Below are positions 9,226 to 19,877 of a DNA stretch of 64,000 bases, in pieces. Origin of the DNA: Flavobacteriales bacterium (lineage in GTDB: Bacteria; Bacteroidota; Bacteroidia; Flavobacteriales_D; Crocinitomicaceae). Made by a program: the position numbers and the translations under genes. Position 1 is the stretch's first letter; each line of letters begins with the position of its first letter. The stretch is from contig CANMHB010000007.1 in NCBI GenBank assembly GCA_947497485.1, positions 1 through 64,000 of the forward strand, read 5' to 3'. A model generated the notes under the pieces. It was given only the letters and a program-made list of their open reading frames with translations, had not been told where the DNA came from and ran no database searches.

Positions 9226-11490
9226 ATGGCTAAAATTAGAAAACAAGACGCGCTAGAATATCATTCGTCCGGCAAACCAGGAAAAATAGAGGTGGTTCCC
9301 ACAAAACCATATGCTTCTCAACGCGACCTATCCTTGGCTTACTCTCCCGGTGTTGCAGAGCCTTGTTTGAAAATAGCTGAAAACGTTTCAGATGTATACA
9401 AATACACGAGCAAGGGAAACCTTGTTGCTGTTATTTCAAACGGAACAGCAGTTTTGGGCTTGGGAGACATTGGTCCGGAAGCGTCGAAGCCCGTTATGGA
9501 AGGAAAAGGGTTGTTGTTTAAAATTTTTGCTGACATCGATGTTTTTGATATCGAAGTTGATGCAAAAGACCCAGAGCTTTTTATTCAAACGGTAAAGGCA
9601 ATTGCTCCAACATTTGGAGGAATAAACCTTGAAGACATCAAGGCGCCTGAAGCATTCGAAATAGAACGTAGATTAAAAGAAGAATTGGATATTCCAATTA
9701 TGCATGATGATCAGCATGGAACGGCAATTATTTCTTCTGCGGCATTATTAAATGCTTTGGAACTAGCAAAAAAGAAAATCGAAAAAGTCAAAATAGTTGT
9801 TTCTGGTGCTGGCGCATCTGCTTTATCTTGTGCAAAGTTATATCATACCTTAGGCGCGAAGCTGGAAAACATTTATATGTTCGATTCAAAAGGGTTAATC
9901 CACAAGGGAAGAACGGATCTTGACCCCATGAAACAGTTTTTTGCGGTTCATCAGAAGGTCGTTTCTTTCGATGACGCTTTCAAAAAAGCAGATGTTTTTC
10001 TAGGTTTATCTCGGGCTGGTTTAGTGTCCAAAGAGATGATAGCAATTATGGCTAGCGACCCAATTGTATTTGCGCTAGCAAATCCAGAGCCGGAGATTTC
10101 TTACAAAGAAGCGACATCCGTTCGCAAGGATATCATTATGGCAACAGGTCGTTCCGATCACCCGAATCAAGTAAATAATGTTCTTGGTTTCCCATTTATT
10201 TTTCGTGGCGCACTTGATGTGCGGGCGACAACGATTAATGAGGAAATGAAATTAGCTGCCGTAAAGGCCATAGCTTCGCTTGCTAAAGAAACGATACCCG
10301 AAGAGGTAATTGAGGCTTATGGAGAAAAAAACATTTCATTTGGTCGTGATCAAATAATACCAAAGCCCTTGGATCCGCGTTTAATTTATTACGTTGCCCC
10401 GGCTGTTGCTAAAGCCGCTATGGACTCTGGCGTTGCAAAAAACCCAATTTCAGATTGGGAAAAATACGAAACACACTTAAAGAATCGATTAGGTCTTGAT
10501 AACAAGCTTGTTAGGAATATGACCACCAAAGCACAAAGCAACCCAAAAACAGTTGTTTTTGCCGAAGCTGATAATGTTAAAATTCTAAAGGCTGCTCAAG
10601 TTGCTTATGACGAAGGTGTTGCATTTCCGATTCTTCTTGGAAAGAAACAACGCATTTTAGATCTAATTCATGAATATGCCATTGATTTACCAGAAGTAGT
10701 TATCGTTGATCCAAAATCAGAAGAGGAAGAAAAAAGACGAATTGCTTATGGAAAAGCGTTTTTTGAAAAGCGTAAGCGAAAAGGATTCACTGAATTTGAG
10801 GCAATTCAAATTATGCGAGAAAGAAACTACTTCGGCGCAATGATGGTTGACCAAGGAGATGCTGATGCTATGATAACGGGTTTAACAAGAAGTTATCGAT
10901 CATCGGTGCGCCCTGCATTGCAAACGGTTGGTCTTCAAAAAGACGTAAAAGTGATTTCAGGAATGTATATCCTTAACACCAAGCGCGGACCACTTTTTCT
11001 CGCGGATACGACAGTAAATTTAAATCCCTCAGCAGAGCAAATAGCAGAAATAACCTTTAATATTTCGAAAATTATTCGCAAACTTAAAGTAACACCAAGA
11101 ATCGCTCTATTAAGCTATTCAAACTTTGGTTCTTCACCTGGACCGGATTCCGAAAAAATGGCTGAAGCTGTGCGAATTCTTCACGAAAAACATCCTTCAT
11201 TGGTTGTTGACGGGGAGGTTCAGGCTAATTTTGCTTTGAACTCGGAATTGATGAATGAAAAGTTTTCTTTTTCTCTTTTAGCAAATAAAGAGGTTAATAC
11301 ACTCATTTTCCCTAATCTATCTTCAGGAAATATTTCATACAAACTCTTACAACAAATGACCGACGGGGATGCCATAGGACCGGTATTAGTCGGCTTAAAA
11401 AAATCCATTCACGTATTACAACTCGGTTCTTCGGTTCGAGAAATTGCGAATATGGTCAAAGTTGCAGTTATAGATGCTCAAAATAAATAA
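9226..11490 (+). CDS. maeB: NADP-dependent malic enzyme with C-terminal phosphotransacetylase domain
   Basis: Oxidatively decarboxylates malate to pyruvate with NADP+. At 754 aa it is the large two-domain type. The malic domain (about 1-430) starts with LEYHSSGKPGKIEV and LSLAYSPGVAEPCL, has the catalytic region GLGDIGPEASKPVMEGKG, the metal region ..DDQHGTA (near residue 163) and a Rossmann segment VVSGAGASALSCAKL. The remainder (about 435-754) is a phosphate acetyl/butyryltransferase-like domain (VFAEADNVKILKAAQVA, GDADAMITGLT, ..YSNFGSS). In MaeB this domain is thought to be regulatory, binding acetyl-CoA, rather than catalytic. It is three bases upstream of ruvA and probably the first gene of that transcript. 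Confidence 0.95.
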   Translation: MAKIRKQDALEYHSSGKPGKIEVVPTKPYASQRDLSLAYSPGVAEPCLKIAENVSDVYKYTSKGNLVAVISNGTAVLGLGDIGPEASKPVMEGKGLLFKIFADIDVFDIEVDAKDPELFIQTVKAIAPTFGGINLEDIKAPEAFEIERRLKEELDIPIMHDDQHGTAIISSAALLNALELAKKKIEKVKIVVSGAGASALSCAKLYHTLGAKLENIYMFDSKGLIHKGRTDLDPMKQFFAVHQKVVSFDDAFKKADVFLGLSRAGLVSKEMIAIMASDPIVFALANPEPEISYKEATSVRKDIIMATGRSDHPNQVNNVLGFPFIFRGALDVRATTINEEMKLAAVKAIASLAKETIPEEVIEAYGEKNISFGRDQIIPKPLDPRLIYYVAPAVAKAAMDSGVAKNPISDWEKYETHLKNRLGLDNKLVRNMTTKAQSNPKTVVFAEADNVKILKAAQVAYDEGVAFPILLGKKQRILDLIHEYAIDLPEVVIVDPKSEEEEKRRIAYGKAFFEKRKRKGFTEFEAIQIMRERNYFGAMMVDQGDADAMITGLTRSYRSSVRPALQTVGLQKDVKVISGMYILNTKRGPLFLADTTVNLNPSAEQIAEITFNISKIIRKLKVTPRIALLSYSNFGSSPGPDSEKMAEAVRILHEKHPSLVVDGEVQANFALNSELMNEKFSFSLLANKEVNTLIFPNLSSGNISYKLLQQMTDGDAIGPVLVGLKKSIHVLQLGSSVREIANMVKVAVIDAQNK

Positions 11491-11492
11491 TT

Positions 11493-12068
11493 ATGATTGG
11501 TTTATTAAGTGGAAGGCTGATTGAAAAAAACCCAACGGAATTATTGATAGATTGCTCTGGAGTGGGGTATGAGGTAAAAATTTCATTGAACACGTTTTCT
11601 CAGTTGTCTGATAATGAGGCTGTGCGACTTTACACTAAATTAATTGTAAGGGAAGACGCTCATTTGTTATATGGTTTTTATTCAAAAGATGAACGCGAAA
11701 TGTTTAATCATTTAATTAGCGTTTCTGGTATTGGGCCAAATACTGCATTAATTATGTTATCTTCTTTAAAGACAGATGAGGTTGCAAATGCCATTCAAAC
11801 GGAAGATGTTCGAACCATACAAGGAATTAAAGGTATTGGCGCCAAAACAGCACAAAGAGTTATTATCGACCTGAAAGGTAAAGTGTTAAAATTCAGTAGT
11901 TCCAGTGAAAATATCTTCTCACAAAACAATACAAGTCGATTTGATGCGTTAAATGCTTTAGTTTCTCTTGGATTTGAAAAGAAATCTGTCGAAAAAATGT
12001 TAGATAAAATAGATACAGGAGATCAAACAGTTGAAGTTCTTATAAAAGAGGCTCTGAGACTTTTGTAA
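11493..12068 (+). CDS. ruvA: Holliday junction branch-migration protein RuvA
   Basis: A 191-aa DNA-binding subunit of the RuvAB motor. Domain I is an OB fold beginning MIGLLSGRLIEKNPTELLIDCSGVGYEV. Domain II contains two helix-hairpin-helix motifs (SVSGIGPNTALIML near 77 and IKGIGAKTAQRVI near 112). A linker is followed by a short domain III (DALNALVSLGFEKKSVEKML) that contacts RuvB. The length is normal. The stop codon at 12066-12068 touches the sprA ATG at 12069, and maeB ends two bases upstream, so all three are probably one transcript. ruvA directly before sprA is a gene order often seen in Flavobacteriia. Confidence 0.96.
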   Translation: MIGLLSGRLIEKNPTELLIDCSGVGYEVKISLNTFSQLSDNEAVRLYTKLIVREDAHLLYGFYSKDEREMFNHLISVSGIGPNTALIMLSSLKTDEVANAIQTEDVRTIQGIKGIGAKTAQRVIIDLKGKVLKFSSSSENIFSQNNTSRFDALNALVSLGFEKKSVEKMLDKIDTGDQTVEVLIKEALRLL

Positions 12069-15000
12069 ATGATAGCTGAGCGTAAAAAACATATAACTAA
12101 ATTCTTGCACTTATTCGTGCTTTTTTTCCTTTGTGGGAATGCTGTTTTTGCGCAAAACACCCCTGATTTACCTTTTCCAATTTATAATCCGTTAAATCCA
12201 GGACAAAATTTACCTCAGAGTTTTGATTTGGGCGACCCAACCTCGCTAAATCAGACAATTGTTTATGACCCATCAACCGGAACCTATGTTTTTTCAGAAA
12301 CCTTAGGAAATGGATTATACTTCAGAAACCCTTCCATGATGACGTTGGAGGAATATTTGGAGTATGAGCGAAAAAAATCCATGACGCAAGATTGGCAGGA
12401 AATAATCGAGGAGGAAACCGCTGAAAACCGAAATTTTGAATTACCAATCAAAATAGGCAGTAAAGCTTTTAGTAACTTCTTTGGGTCCGATACGATTAAA
12501 ATTATACCAGGAGGAAATTTAGAACTTTTTCTTGGAATCAATCACTCGCGTATTGATAATCCAATGTTGCCAATGCGTCAGCGAAAAATTACGCGATTTG
12601 ACTTCAACCAAAACATTAATTTGGAAGTAACAGGTCAAATTGGTACAAAGCTGAAAATTAATGCAAAATATAACACGGGAGCGACGTTCGATTTTGAGAA
12701 TATTTCAAAATTAGAGCATACAGGTAATGAAGATGAAATTCTTCAAAAAATTGCGCTTGGAAATGTTTCCTTGGACCTGCCAACAAGTTTAATTCAAGGA
12801 TCACAAACGTTATTTGGTGCAAAAACACAATTAAAGTTTGGTCGTGCAACAGTTGATTTAATTGCAGCTTCCTCAAAGGGAAAAAGAACCGAAATAAATG
12901 TTTCAGGAAAAGCTCAAACACAAAAATTTGAACTTACCGCGGATAACTATGAGGCAAACAAGCATTACTTCTTAAACTTATACCATCAGCAGCATTATGA
13001 TACAGCAATGTCAACATTGCCAGTTGTCAATTCAACGGTATTTATTACGAGAATAGAAGTTTGGGTAACGAACCGCTCAAATATTACCGAAAACACAAGA
13101 AACATCATTGCATTTTCGGATTTAGGAGAATCAAAGCAATCGAATTGGCAAGGAAACCCTGGAAATCCTTCTCCGAACGAAATGCCCGATAACCAGTCAA
13201 ATGGTCTCTATGATTGGGCTTCAAACCAACCTTTAATTCGTGGATTTTCAAATGCTGTTAGCACATTAGCTGCTCAAGGAAATTCTCCAGGGCCTTTTCA
13301 GCAGGCAATTGAGTATGAAAAAGTAGAAAACGCCAGACGCTTAACAGAAGCAGATTTTTCTTATAACGCACTTTTGGGTTACATTTCCCTAAATCAAGCC
13401 TTGAATAACGATGAGGTTTTAGCGGTAGCATATGAATATACCTATCGAGGAGAAACCTATCAAATTGGGGAGTTTTCCACAGATGGTTCGGATGGTCAGG
13501 AAGCACTCATTTTGAAATTATTAAAGCCAACCATTACAAATCCAAGGAATAAAATTTGGGATTTAATGATGAAAAATGTTTACTCAATCGGTGCTTACAA
13601 CGTAGATCAAACCGGATTTAAAATAAACATTCTATACAATAACCCTGATCAATCTATTAATATACCGTATTTCCCAATGGATGGGGTTAAAGATCAACAG
13701 CTTGTAACGCTGTTGGATATGGATAAAATCAACCAAAACAATCAACCTTTTTCAGATGGGGTTTTTGATTTTTCACCTTTCAATCAAGTGGCAAATAAAA
13801 TTGATAATGGTGGAACAATAAATAAAAAAAGTGGTCGAATTTTCTTTTCAACTGTAGAGCCTTTTGGAAAAACCCTCGCGAAAAAATTAGACGCTGTAAA
13901 TATTCCAACAACGACTATTGACAGGGTTTCCTTTTATGAACTTTATGATTCAACAAAGACGGCTGCACAGCAAATTCCAAGTAAAAATCGCTTTACACTT
14001 CAAGGAGAATATCAATCCTCTGTGAGTTCAGAAATCCCATTAAACACGTTAAATGTTCCGCAAGGAGCAGTAAGCGTGACGGCTGGAGGAATTAAATTAG
14101 TTGAAGGAACCGATTACACGGTTGACTATAATTTAGGTCGCGTTAAGATTATCAACTCTGGAATTCTGGAGTCAAATACACCCATAAAAATTTCCATTGA
14201 AAGTAATTCCGTGTTTGGTTTTCAAGCGCGTTCAATGGTTGGAGGGCATTATCAATACAGATTCAGCGATAAAGCTAAAATAGGAGCGACTTGGGTTAGA
14301 ATGATGGAGCGACCGGTTACACAAAAAGTCGATTTTGGTAGCGAACCTTTTAAAAACAATATTATTGGTGCAGATTTCGCAATCCGAACAGATCTTCCTT
14401 TTTTAACGAAACTCGTTGATTTACTCCCTGTTATTTCAACAAATCAGATGTCTACTTTATCACTTACTGGAGAAGTAGCACATTTAATTCCAGGACAACC
14501 AAGAGCGATTAACAAAGATGGAACGTCATACATTGATGATTTTGAGGCTAGTCAGAGTGCGATAGATTTAAGGTCGGTGAGCGCTTGGAAACTTGCTGCA
14601 ATTCCTCAAGGTCAGCCTGATTTGTTCCCAGAATCAACGAAAAAAGATCTTTCAGCCGGTTTCAAAAGAGCAAAAACAGCATGGTATGTAATTGATCCAT
14701 TGTTTTATCAAAGTAATAACTTAACACCCCTTCACATTAAGCAAAATCCCCAAATGCTTTCTGATAGCCGGATGCGTCTAGTGAATCAAGTAGACATCTT
14801 CCCTAATTTACAACAACAATACGGGTCAATCCCAAATATTCCAATTCTTGAGTTAGCGTATTATCCGAAAGAGCGAGGAATGTATAATTATGATACAACG
14901 AATACCATTGATTCTGCTGGATATTTTATTAATCCAGAAAACCGTTGGGGAGGAATTCAGCGCGGATTAACAACCAATGATTTCGAACTTGCTAACATCG

Positions 15001-18000
15001 AGTTCATTCAGTTCTGGGTGCTGGATCCGTTTAATGAAGATGCTGAGAATGCAAACCCAAATACTGCAATGACCGGAGGAGATTTATATTTTAACCTTGG
15101 AAACATTTCTGAGGATGTCCTACCTGATTCCCGCAAAAGTTTTGAAAATGGATTGCCGCCATCCACGGCTGTTTTAGGGGATAATTTAGACACAACGCTT
15201 TGGTCGAAAGTTTCAACCCAACAAATTGTAATCAATGCTTTTGATACAGATCCTCAATCACGATTAAACCAGGATGTTGGAATCGATGGATGGAAGAACT
15301 CAGAAGAGCAATTTGCCTATGAAAATTTCGTCAGTTGGGTACAAAATAATGGTGTTTTAAGTCCTGCCGCTAAAGCAAAACTACTTTCGGATCCCTCAAC
15401 AGATGATTACAACTATTACCTAGATGACAATTTTGATGTTGAGCAATTGGATATTTTAAAACGGTATAAAAAATTCAACGGAATGGAGGGCAACTCTCCA
15501 ACTACGGAAATGTCTGATACCGCGAATACAACAAGCTATCCAACACAAGCAACCATACAGCCAGATAATGAGGATATCAATCAAGACAATAATTTATCTG
15601 AAAGCGAGAGTTATTTCCAATATCGCGTAAGTTTAAGACCAAATGATTTAACACAAGTTGGTCAAAACTTCATCACGAACAAGCAGATTTATCAAAACGG
15701 AAACAAAACGGAAACGTGGTATCAATTCAAGGTTCCTTTAAGAGAATTTGAAAAAAAGGTGAATGGAATTCAAGACTTTCGATCCATTCGTTTCATGCGA
15801 ATGTTTATGAAGAATTTTGATGAGGAGGTTGTGCTTCGATTTGCTAGACTTGAATTGATTCGCGGCGAATGGAGGCGGTATTTTCAAGATCTTTCCCAGC
15901 CTGGTTTGAGTGTGCAAACAGATCCAAATTTAACTACATTCAATATTGGGGCGATGAACGTTGAAGAAAATTCTCAACGCTCGCCGATAAACTATGTGGT
16001 TCCCCCAGGAATTGTTCGGGAAATAGATCCATCACAGGTTTATCAGAGACAAATGAATGAACAGTCTTTGGTTTTAGAAGTGTGTAACCTCCAAGATGGC
16101 GATGCACGAGCAGCCTTTAAAAATGTGTCATTTGATGTTCGAACATACAAAAAATTAAAAATGTTTGTTCATGCGGAAGCTGTTCAACAAAATCAATTGA
16201 AAGATGATGAATTGACTTTATTTGTTCGACTTGGAACGGATTATGTAGAAAACTATTATGAGTATGAGTTGCCATTAAAATTGACCAGTTGGGGTTCTTC
16301 AACGCCTGATGAAATTTGGCCTGACCGAAACAACATGGAAATCGTATTTGATGATTTACTAGATCTTAAAAAAGAGCGAAACACAAAAATTGAAAACGCC
16401 GCCGCTGGTGTTTCATATGTTGTTGAATACGTAAAACAGGACCCAAGCAATACAACTCGTCGCATAAAGGTAAAAGGAAGTCCAAACTTACAAGGCATGA
16501 AAACCATTATGGTTGGGGTTAGAAATCCGTTGAAATCTGATCCCAACAACCCTTGGAAGCCCGATGAAGGAGACGCGGAATGTGCAATTGTTTGGATTAA
16601 TGAATTACGTTTGACGGACTTCGTTAGTGAAGGTGGTTCAGCTGCTGTTGGACAAATGCAATTGCAAGTTGCAGACTTTGCCAACGTAAATGCTTCTGGA
16701 AATTATTCAGGAATAAATTGGGGAAGCGTTGAGAGCCGTGTTCAAGAACGTCAACGAAATGAACGAATAGGAGTTGACTTAAATTCGACGGTTCAACTTG
16801 GGCAGTTTTTTGGAAAACAAGCTAGAATTTCCCTTCCGTTCTTTTATGGTTATTCATTGGGAATTGTTAATCCAGAGTATGATCCATTTAATCCGGATAT
16901 TAAGTTAGCTGATTATGATCTCGCAACACGCAAGGAAAAGGCAAAGGCGGGACAAGAATTTAATGAACGCCGGTCTTTTAACTTTACGAATGTCAGGAAA
17001 GAGGCAAAAGCAGGTGGAAAACCGCATTTTTGGAACATTTCAAACTGGTCTGCAACATATGCGTTTTCTGAAAATTTAAAAAGGGACTTTAATATTAATT
17101 ACGATAAAACAAAAACGTGGACTGGGGCTTTGAATTATAATTTCACCTTTCCCGGCAAGGCAATTGAGCCGTTTAAAAAGTGGAAACCCGTTCAAAAATC
17201 TAAATGGTTCCAAATAATAAAAGACTTTAACCTATACTTATTACCGAAAAACATCTCCTTTACAAACGACTATTCTCGCATCTACAATGAAAGACAAGTC
17301 AGAAACAACATTGTCCCTGATTATAAGTTTGCCCCCGTATTTCTCAAACGTTTTGACTGGAATAGAAATTACCAGTTGGGTTATGATTTAACAAAGAACA
17401 TAAAAGCTACGTTTTCTGCGACCAACAAATCGATTTTTGAAGAGGGAAATCACGGTGTTGATCGAGTAGCAAATCCAGATGGTTATCGTGAATTTATGGA
17501 CACGATTCGTAATCAAATGAATTCTTTCGGTAGAACAATGGATTATACCCATAATTATAGTTTGGGTGTCACTATTCCACTTGATAAATTTCCGTTAACC
17601 GATTGGTTAAATGTAAACGCCAAATATGGTGGAACTTATAATTGGCAACGCGCGCCTTTGGGTCAAAGTGAATTTGGAAATACCATTCAAAATAACCGAA
17701 CCATAAATCTTACAGCACAAGCAAACATGTTGACGTTATACAACAAAATTCCTTACTTTAAAAAGGTCTTAGGTGATGGAAGAGGCGGTAGGTCTACTAT
17801 GCAAAACAAGAATTCAACAGGCGAAGGAGACAACAAACAATCGGGTAAAAAACCAGATGATAAACCTCAAGAAGAGTTCAAACCGAAAAAGCCTTTAGAA
17901 GAAATGACGAAAAAGGAGTTGCGTCAATTTGAGCGAGAGAAAAAGCGTTGGGAAAGACAGCAAGAACGAGAAAAACGTAAAAAAGCCAAAGAAAAAGAAA

Positions 18001-19403
18001 AAGTGAATCCAGCAGCAGGATTTGTTGCAAGGCTTCTTATGACTGTGCGAAATGTTTCGGGAACATACGCCTTAAATGACGGAACCATGCTTCCTGGATA
18101 TTCAGAAGAATCTAGTATTCTCGGAATGAATGGAAGTAGTTTTGGACTCACAAACTTTGTGTTTGGCAAACAAGGATATGATGTATTCGGTAGATCAAAC
18201 GATTATAATGTAGCAACATTCGCAAGATCAAATAATTGGCTTGTTCAAAACGAAAACATGAACAAACAATTTACTACTACCCATTCGGCTAATTTGCAAA
18301 TGAAAGCAACGCTGGAACCGTTTAAGGATTTCAATATAAACTTAAATCTTAATAGAAACTATAGTCGGAACTCGGGCGAATTTTATCGTTGGAATCCTTT
18401 AGTTGGAGATTTCGAAAGTCAAAGCAAATTTGAGACAGCCACTCTTACGTATTCGACCGTTACATTTGGAACAGCCTTTGCCAAGGAAGGAAGGGCTTAT
18501 CAATCTGAAGTTTTCCAGACAATGTTGGATAATAGAAGCACTGTTTCGCAGTTAATCGGGGCAAACAATTCTAATTCTACTTTATTACCTAATCAATATT
18601 ACGATGGTTACTCTGGCGCACAGCAAGAAGTTGTAATTGGATCCTTCTTGACCGCTTACACAAATTCATCCGTAAATCAACGAAATATTAACCCACTCAA
18701 TAACATTCCTCTTCCAAATTGGACGATCAATTACAATGGTTTAACAAAATATGATTTTACGAAGAAGATCTTAAAAACCTTCACGCTGAAACACTCCTAT
18801 AGTTCAACGATTACGGTCGGAGGAATGCAAACAAATTTAAATGCAACCGTTGATGCAAATGGAAACGCAACCACTCGTGATTTAAATAATAACTTCATCG
18901 CGCCGATGCAAGTTCAAAATATTGCAATTTCAGAGAAGTTTGCTCCACTAATTGGTATAAATGCTACTTGGACCTTGTTTGGCAAAACGTTAATGACCAA
19001 TTTTGAGTACAAAAAAGACCGAAATGCTACTCTTTCTCTTGCAAACAACCAAATTACAGAGAACTTAGGTAAAGAAATTGTGATAGGAACAACCTTCACA
19101 TATCCCAAATTAAAACTACCAATTAAGTCAATTAAACCAAGCGATTTAATTGTCAACTTCAACTTTGGCTTCAAGGATAATTTAACGGTAATAAGAAAAG
19201 TTGTTGAAAATACGAATCAAGCTACCGCGGGTCAGAAAACGGTTAACATTAAAATAGACGCTAATTATAAACTTACAGAGTTTCTTACGGCGATTTTTAA
19301 CTACGAACAAGGAATTATCAACCCAAAAGTTCAGACAAGTGTTCCAACTGGCAACTTGAAAATCAACCTTGCCATTCGTTTCGACTTGAACGGTTTACGA
19401 TGA
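12069..19403 (+). CDS. sprA: SprA/Sov, giant outer-membrane translocon of the type IX secretion system
   Basis: A 2444-aa protein in the size range of SprA, a 36-strand outer-membrane barrel that passes folded T9SS cargo. The N-terminus (about 1-30, ending FLCGNAVFAQN) is a signal peptide. Features matching SprA include the N-terminal NLELFLGINHSRIDNPMLP region, repeated KLKINAKYNTGATFDFEN-like barrel segments, SYIDDFEASQSAIDLR near residue 820, and a conserved barrel-like C-terminus ending in KINLAIRFDLNGLR. A lysine/glutamate-rich insert lies near residues 1910-1980 (KPKKPLEEMTKKELRQFERE), probably an exposed loop. The gene is intact with no frameshift. It is translationally coupled: it starts right after ruvA and overlaps the GNAT gene by four bases. 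Confidence 0.95.
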   Translation: MIAERKKHITKFLHLFVLFFLCGNAVFAQNTPDLPFPIYNPLNPGQNLPQSFDLGDPTSLNQTIVYDPSTGTYVFSETLGNGLYFRNPSMMTLEEYLEYERKKSMTQDWQEIIEEETAENRNFELPIKIGSKAFSNFFGSDTIKIIPGGNLELFLGINHSRIDNPMLPMRQRKITRFDFNQNINLEVTGQIGTKLKINAKYNTGATFDFENISKLEHTGNEDEILQKIALGNVSLDLPTSLIQGSQTLFGAKTQLKFGRATVDLIAASSKGKRTEINVSGKAQTQKFELTADNYEANKHYFLNLYHQQHYDTAMSTLPVVNSTVFITRIEVWVTNRSNITENTRNIIAFSDLGESKQSNWQGNPGNPSPNEMPDNQSNGLYDWASNQPLIRGFSNAVSTLAAQGNSPGPFQQAIEYEKVENARRLTEADFSYNALLGYISLNQALNNDEVLAVAYEYTYRGETYQIGEFSTDGSDGQEALILKLLKPTITNPRNKIWDLMMKNVYSIGAYNVDQTGFKINILYNNPDQSINIPYFPMDGVKDQQLVTLLDMDKINQNNQPFSDGVFDFSPFNQVANKIDNGGTINKKSGRIFFSTVEPFGKTLAKKLDAVNIPTTTIDRVSFYELYDSTKTAAQQIPSKNRFTLQGEYQSSVSSEIPLNTLNVPQGAVSVTAGGIKLVEGTDYTVDYNLGRVKIINSGILESNTPIKISIESNSVFGFQARSMVGGHYQYRFSDKAKIGATWVRMMERPVTQKVDFGSEPFKNNIIGADFAIRTDLPFLTKLVDLLPVISTNQMSTLSLTGEVAHLIPGQPRAINKDGTSYIDDFEASQSAIDLRSVSAWKLAAIPQGQPDLFPESTKKDLSAGFKRAKTAWYVIDPLFYQSNNLTPLHIKQNPQMLSDSRMRLVNQVDIFPNLQQQYGSIPNIPILELAYYPKERGMYNYDTTNTIDSAGYFINPENRWGGIQRGLTTNDFELANIEFIQFWVLDPFNEDAENANPNTAMTGGDLYFNLGNISEDVLPDSRKSFENGLPPSTAVLGDNLDTTLWSKVSTQQIVINAFDTDPQSRLNQDVGIDGWKNSEEQFAYENFVSWVQNNGVLSPAAKAKLLSDPSTDDYNYYLDDNFDVEQLDILKRYKKFNGMEGNSPTTEMSDTANTTSYPTQATIQPDNEDINQDNNLSESESYFQYRVSLRPNDLTQVGQNFITNKQIYQNGNKTETWYQFKVPLREFEKKVNGIQDFRSIRFMRMFMKNFDEEVVLRFARLELIRGEWRRYFQDLSQPGLSVQTDPNLTTFNIGAMNVEENSQRSPINYVVPPGIVREIDPSQVYQRQMNEQSLVLEVCNLQDGDARAAFKNVSFDVRTYKKLKMFVHAEAVQQNQLKDDELTLFVRLGTDYVENYYEYELPLKLTSWGSSTPDEIWPDRNNMEIVFDDLLDLKKERNTKIENAAAGVSYVVEYVKQDPSNTTRRIKVKGSPNLQGMKTIMVGVRNPLKSDPNNPWKPDEGDAECAIVWINELRLTDFVSEGGSAAVGQMQLQVADFANVNASGNYSGINWGSVESRVQERQRNERIGVDLNSTVQLGQFFGKQARISLPFFYGYSLGIVNPEYDPFNPDIKLADYDLATRKEKAKAGQEFNERRSFNFTNVRKEAKAGGKPHFWNISNWSATYAFSENLKRDFNINYDKTKTWTGALNYNFTFPGKAIEPFKKWKPVQKSKWFQIIKDFNLYLLPKNISFTNDYSRIYNERQVRNNIVPDYKFAPVFLKRFDWNRNYQLGYDLTKNIKATFSATNKSIFEEGNHGVDRVANPDGYREFMDTIRNQMNSFGRTMDYTHNYSLGVTIPLDKFPLTDWLNVNAKYGGTYNWQRAPLGQSEFGNTIQNNRTINLTAQANMLTLYNKIPYFKKVLGDGRGGRSTMQNKNSTGEGDNKQSGKKPDDKPQEEFKPKKPLEEMTKKELRQFEREKKRWERQQEREKRKKAKEKEKVNPAAGFVARLLMTVRNVSGTYALNDGTMLPGYSEESSILGMNGSSFGLTNFVFGKQGYDVFGRSNDYNVATFARSNNWLVQNENMNKQFTTTHSANLQMKATLEPFKDFNINLNLNRNYSRNSGEFYRWNPLVGDFESQSKFETATLTYSTVTFGTAFAKEGRAYQSEVFQTMLDNRSTVSQLIGANNSNSTLLPNQYYDGYSGAQQEVVIGSFLTAYTNSSVNQRNINPLNNIPLPNWTINYNGLTKYDFTKKILKTFTLKHSYSSTITVGGMQTNLNATVDANGNATTRDLNNNFIAPMQVQNIAISEKFAPLIGINATWTLFGKTLMTNFEYKKDRNATLSLANNQITENLGKEIVIGTTFTYPKLKLPIKSIKPSDLIVNFNFGFKDNLTVIRKVVENTNQATAGQKTVNIKIDANYKLTEFLTAIFNYEQGIINPKVQTSVPTGNLKINLAIRFDLNGLR

Positions 19404-19843
19404 TAACCATTAGAAAAGCAATTCCGGGTGATGAAAAGTTCATTTTTGAGCTTATAAAAGAGTTGGCGCTTTATGAAAAGGCTCCTGAACAGGTAACAAA
19501 CACGTCCGAACAAATTAAAATAGATCTTTTTGAGGATAAAGTTTGTGACGCAATAGTTGCCTTGATTGATGATGAGATTATTGGTTTTGCGCTATTTTAT
19601 GTTTCTTATTCTACTTGGAAGGGACGATGCTTGTATTTAGAGGATTTTTATGTTCAGGAGAATCATCGGAACCATGGGGCAGGAGGAATGCTTTTTGATC
19701 GAGTGGTTGAAATCGCTAAGGAAATGAAAGTTAAACGTATGGACTGGCAGGTTCTTGAATGGAATCAGCTCGCGTTGGACTTTTATGCGAAACGCAATTC
19801 AATTCTCGATCCCGAATGGGTCAACGGGCGGTTGTTTTTTTAG
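19400..19843 (+). CDS. GNAT-family N-acetyltransferase
   Basis: A 147-aa single-domain acetyltransferase. ITIRKAIPGDEKFIFELIKELALYEKAPEQV is the start seen in the diamine/spermidine acetyltransferase-like branch. The acetyl-CoA binding segment is LYLEDFYVQENHRNHGAGGMLFDRVVEIA, corresponding to the V-x-x-x-x-R/Q-x-x-G-x-G/A loop, with HRNHGAG as a slightly divergent form. It ends with QVLEWNQLALDFYAKRNSILDPEW. The closest functional analogue is a polyamine or thialysine N-acetyltransferase, but the substrate is not established. The ATG lies inside the end of sprA (ATGA overlap), so expression is probably coupled to sprA. Confidence 0.85.
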   Translation: MITIRKAIPGDEKFIFELIKELALYEKAPEQVTNTSEQIKIDLFEDKVCDAIVALIDDEIIGFALFYVSYSTWKGRCLYLEDFYVQENHRNHGAGGMLFDRVVEIAKEMKVKRMDWQVLEWNQLALDFYAKRNSILDPEWVNGRLFF

Positions 19844-19877
19844 CAAGTTTTCTCGTTAAAAAGCATCAAAATAGAAA

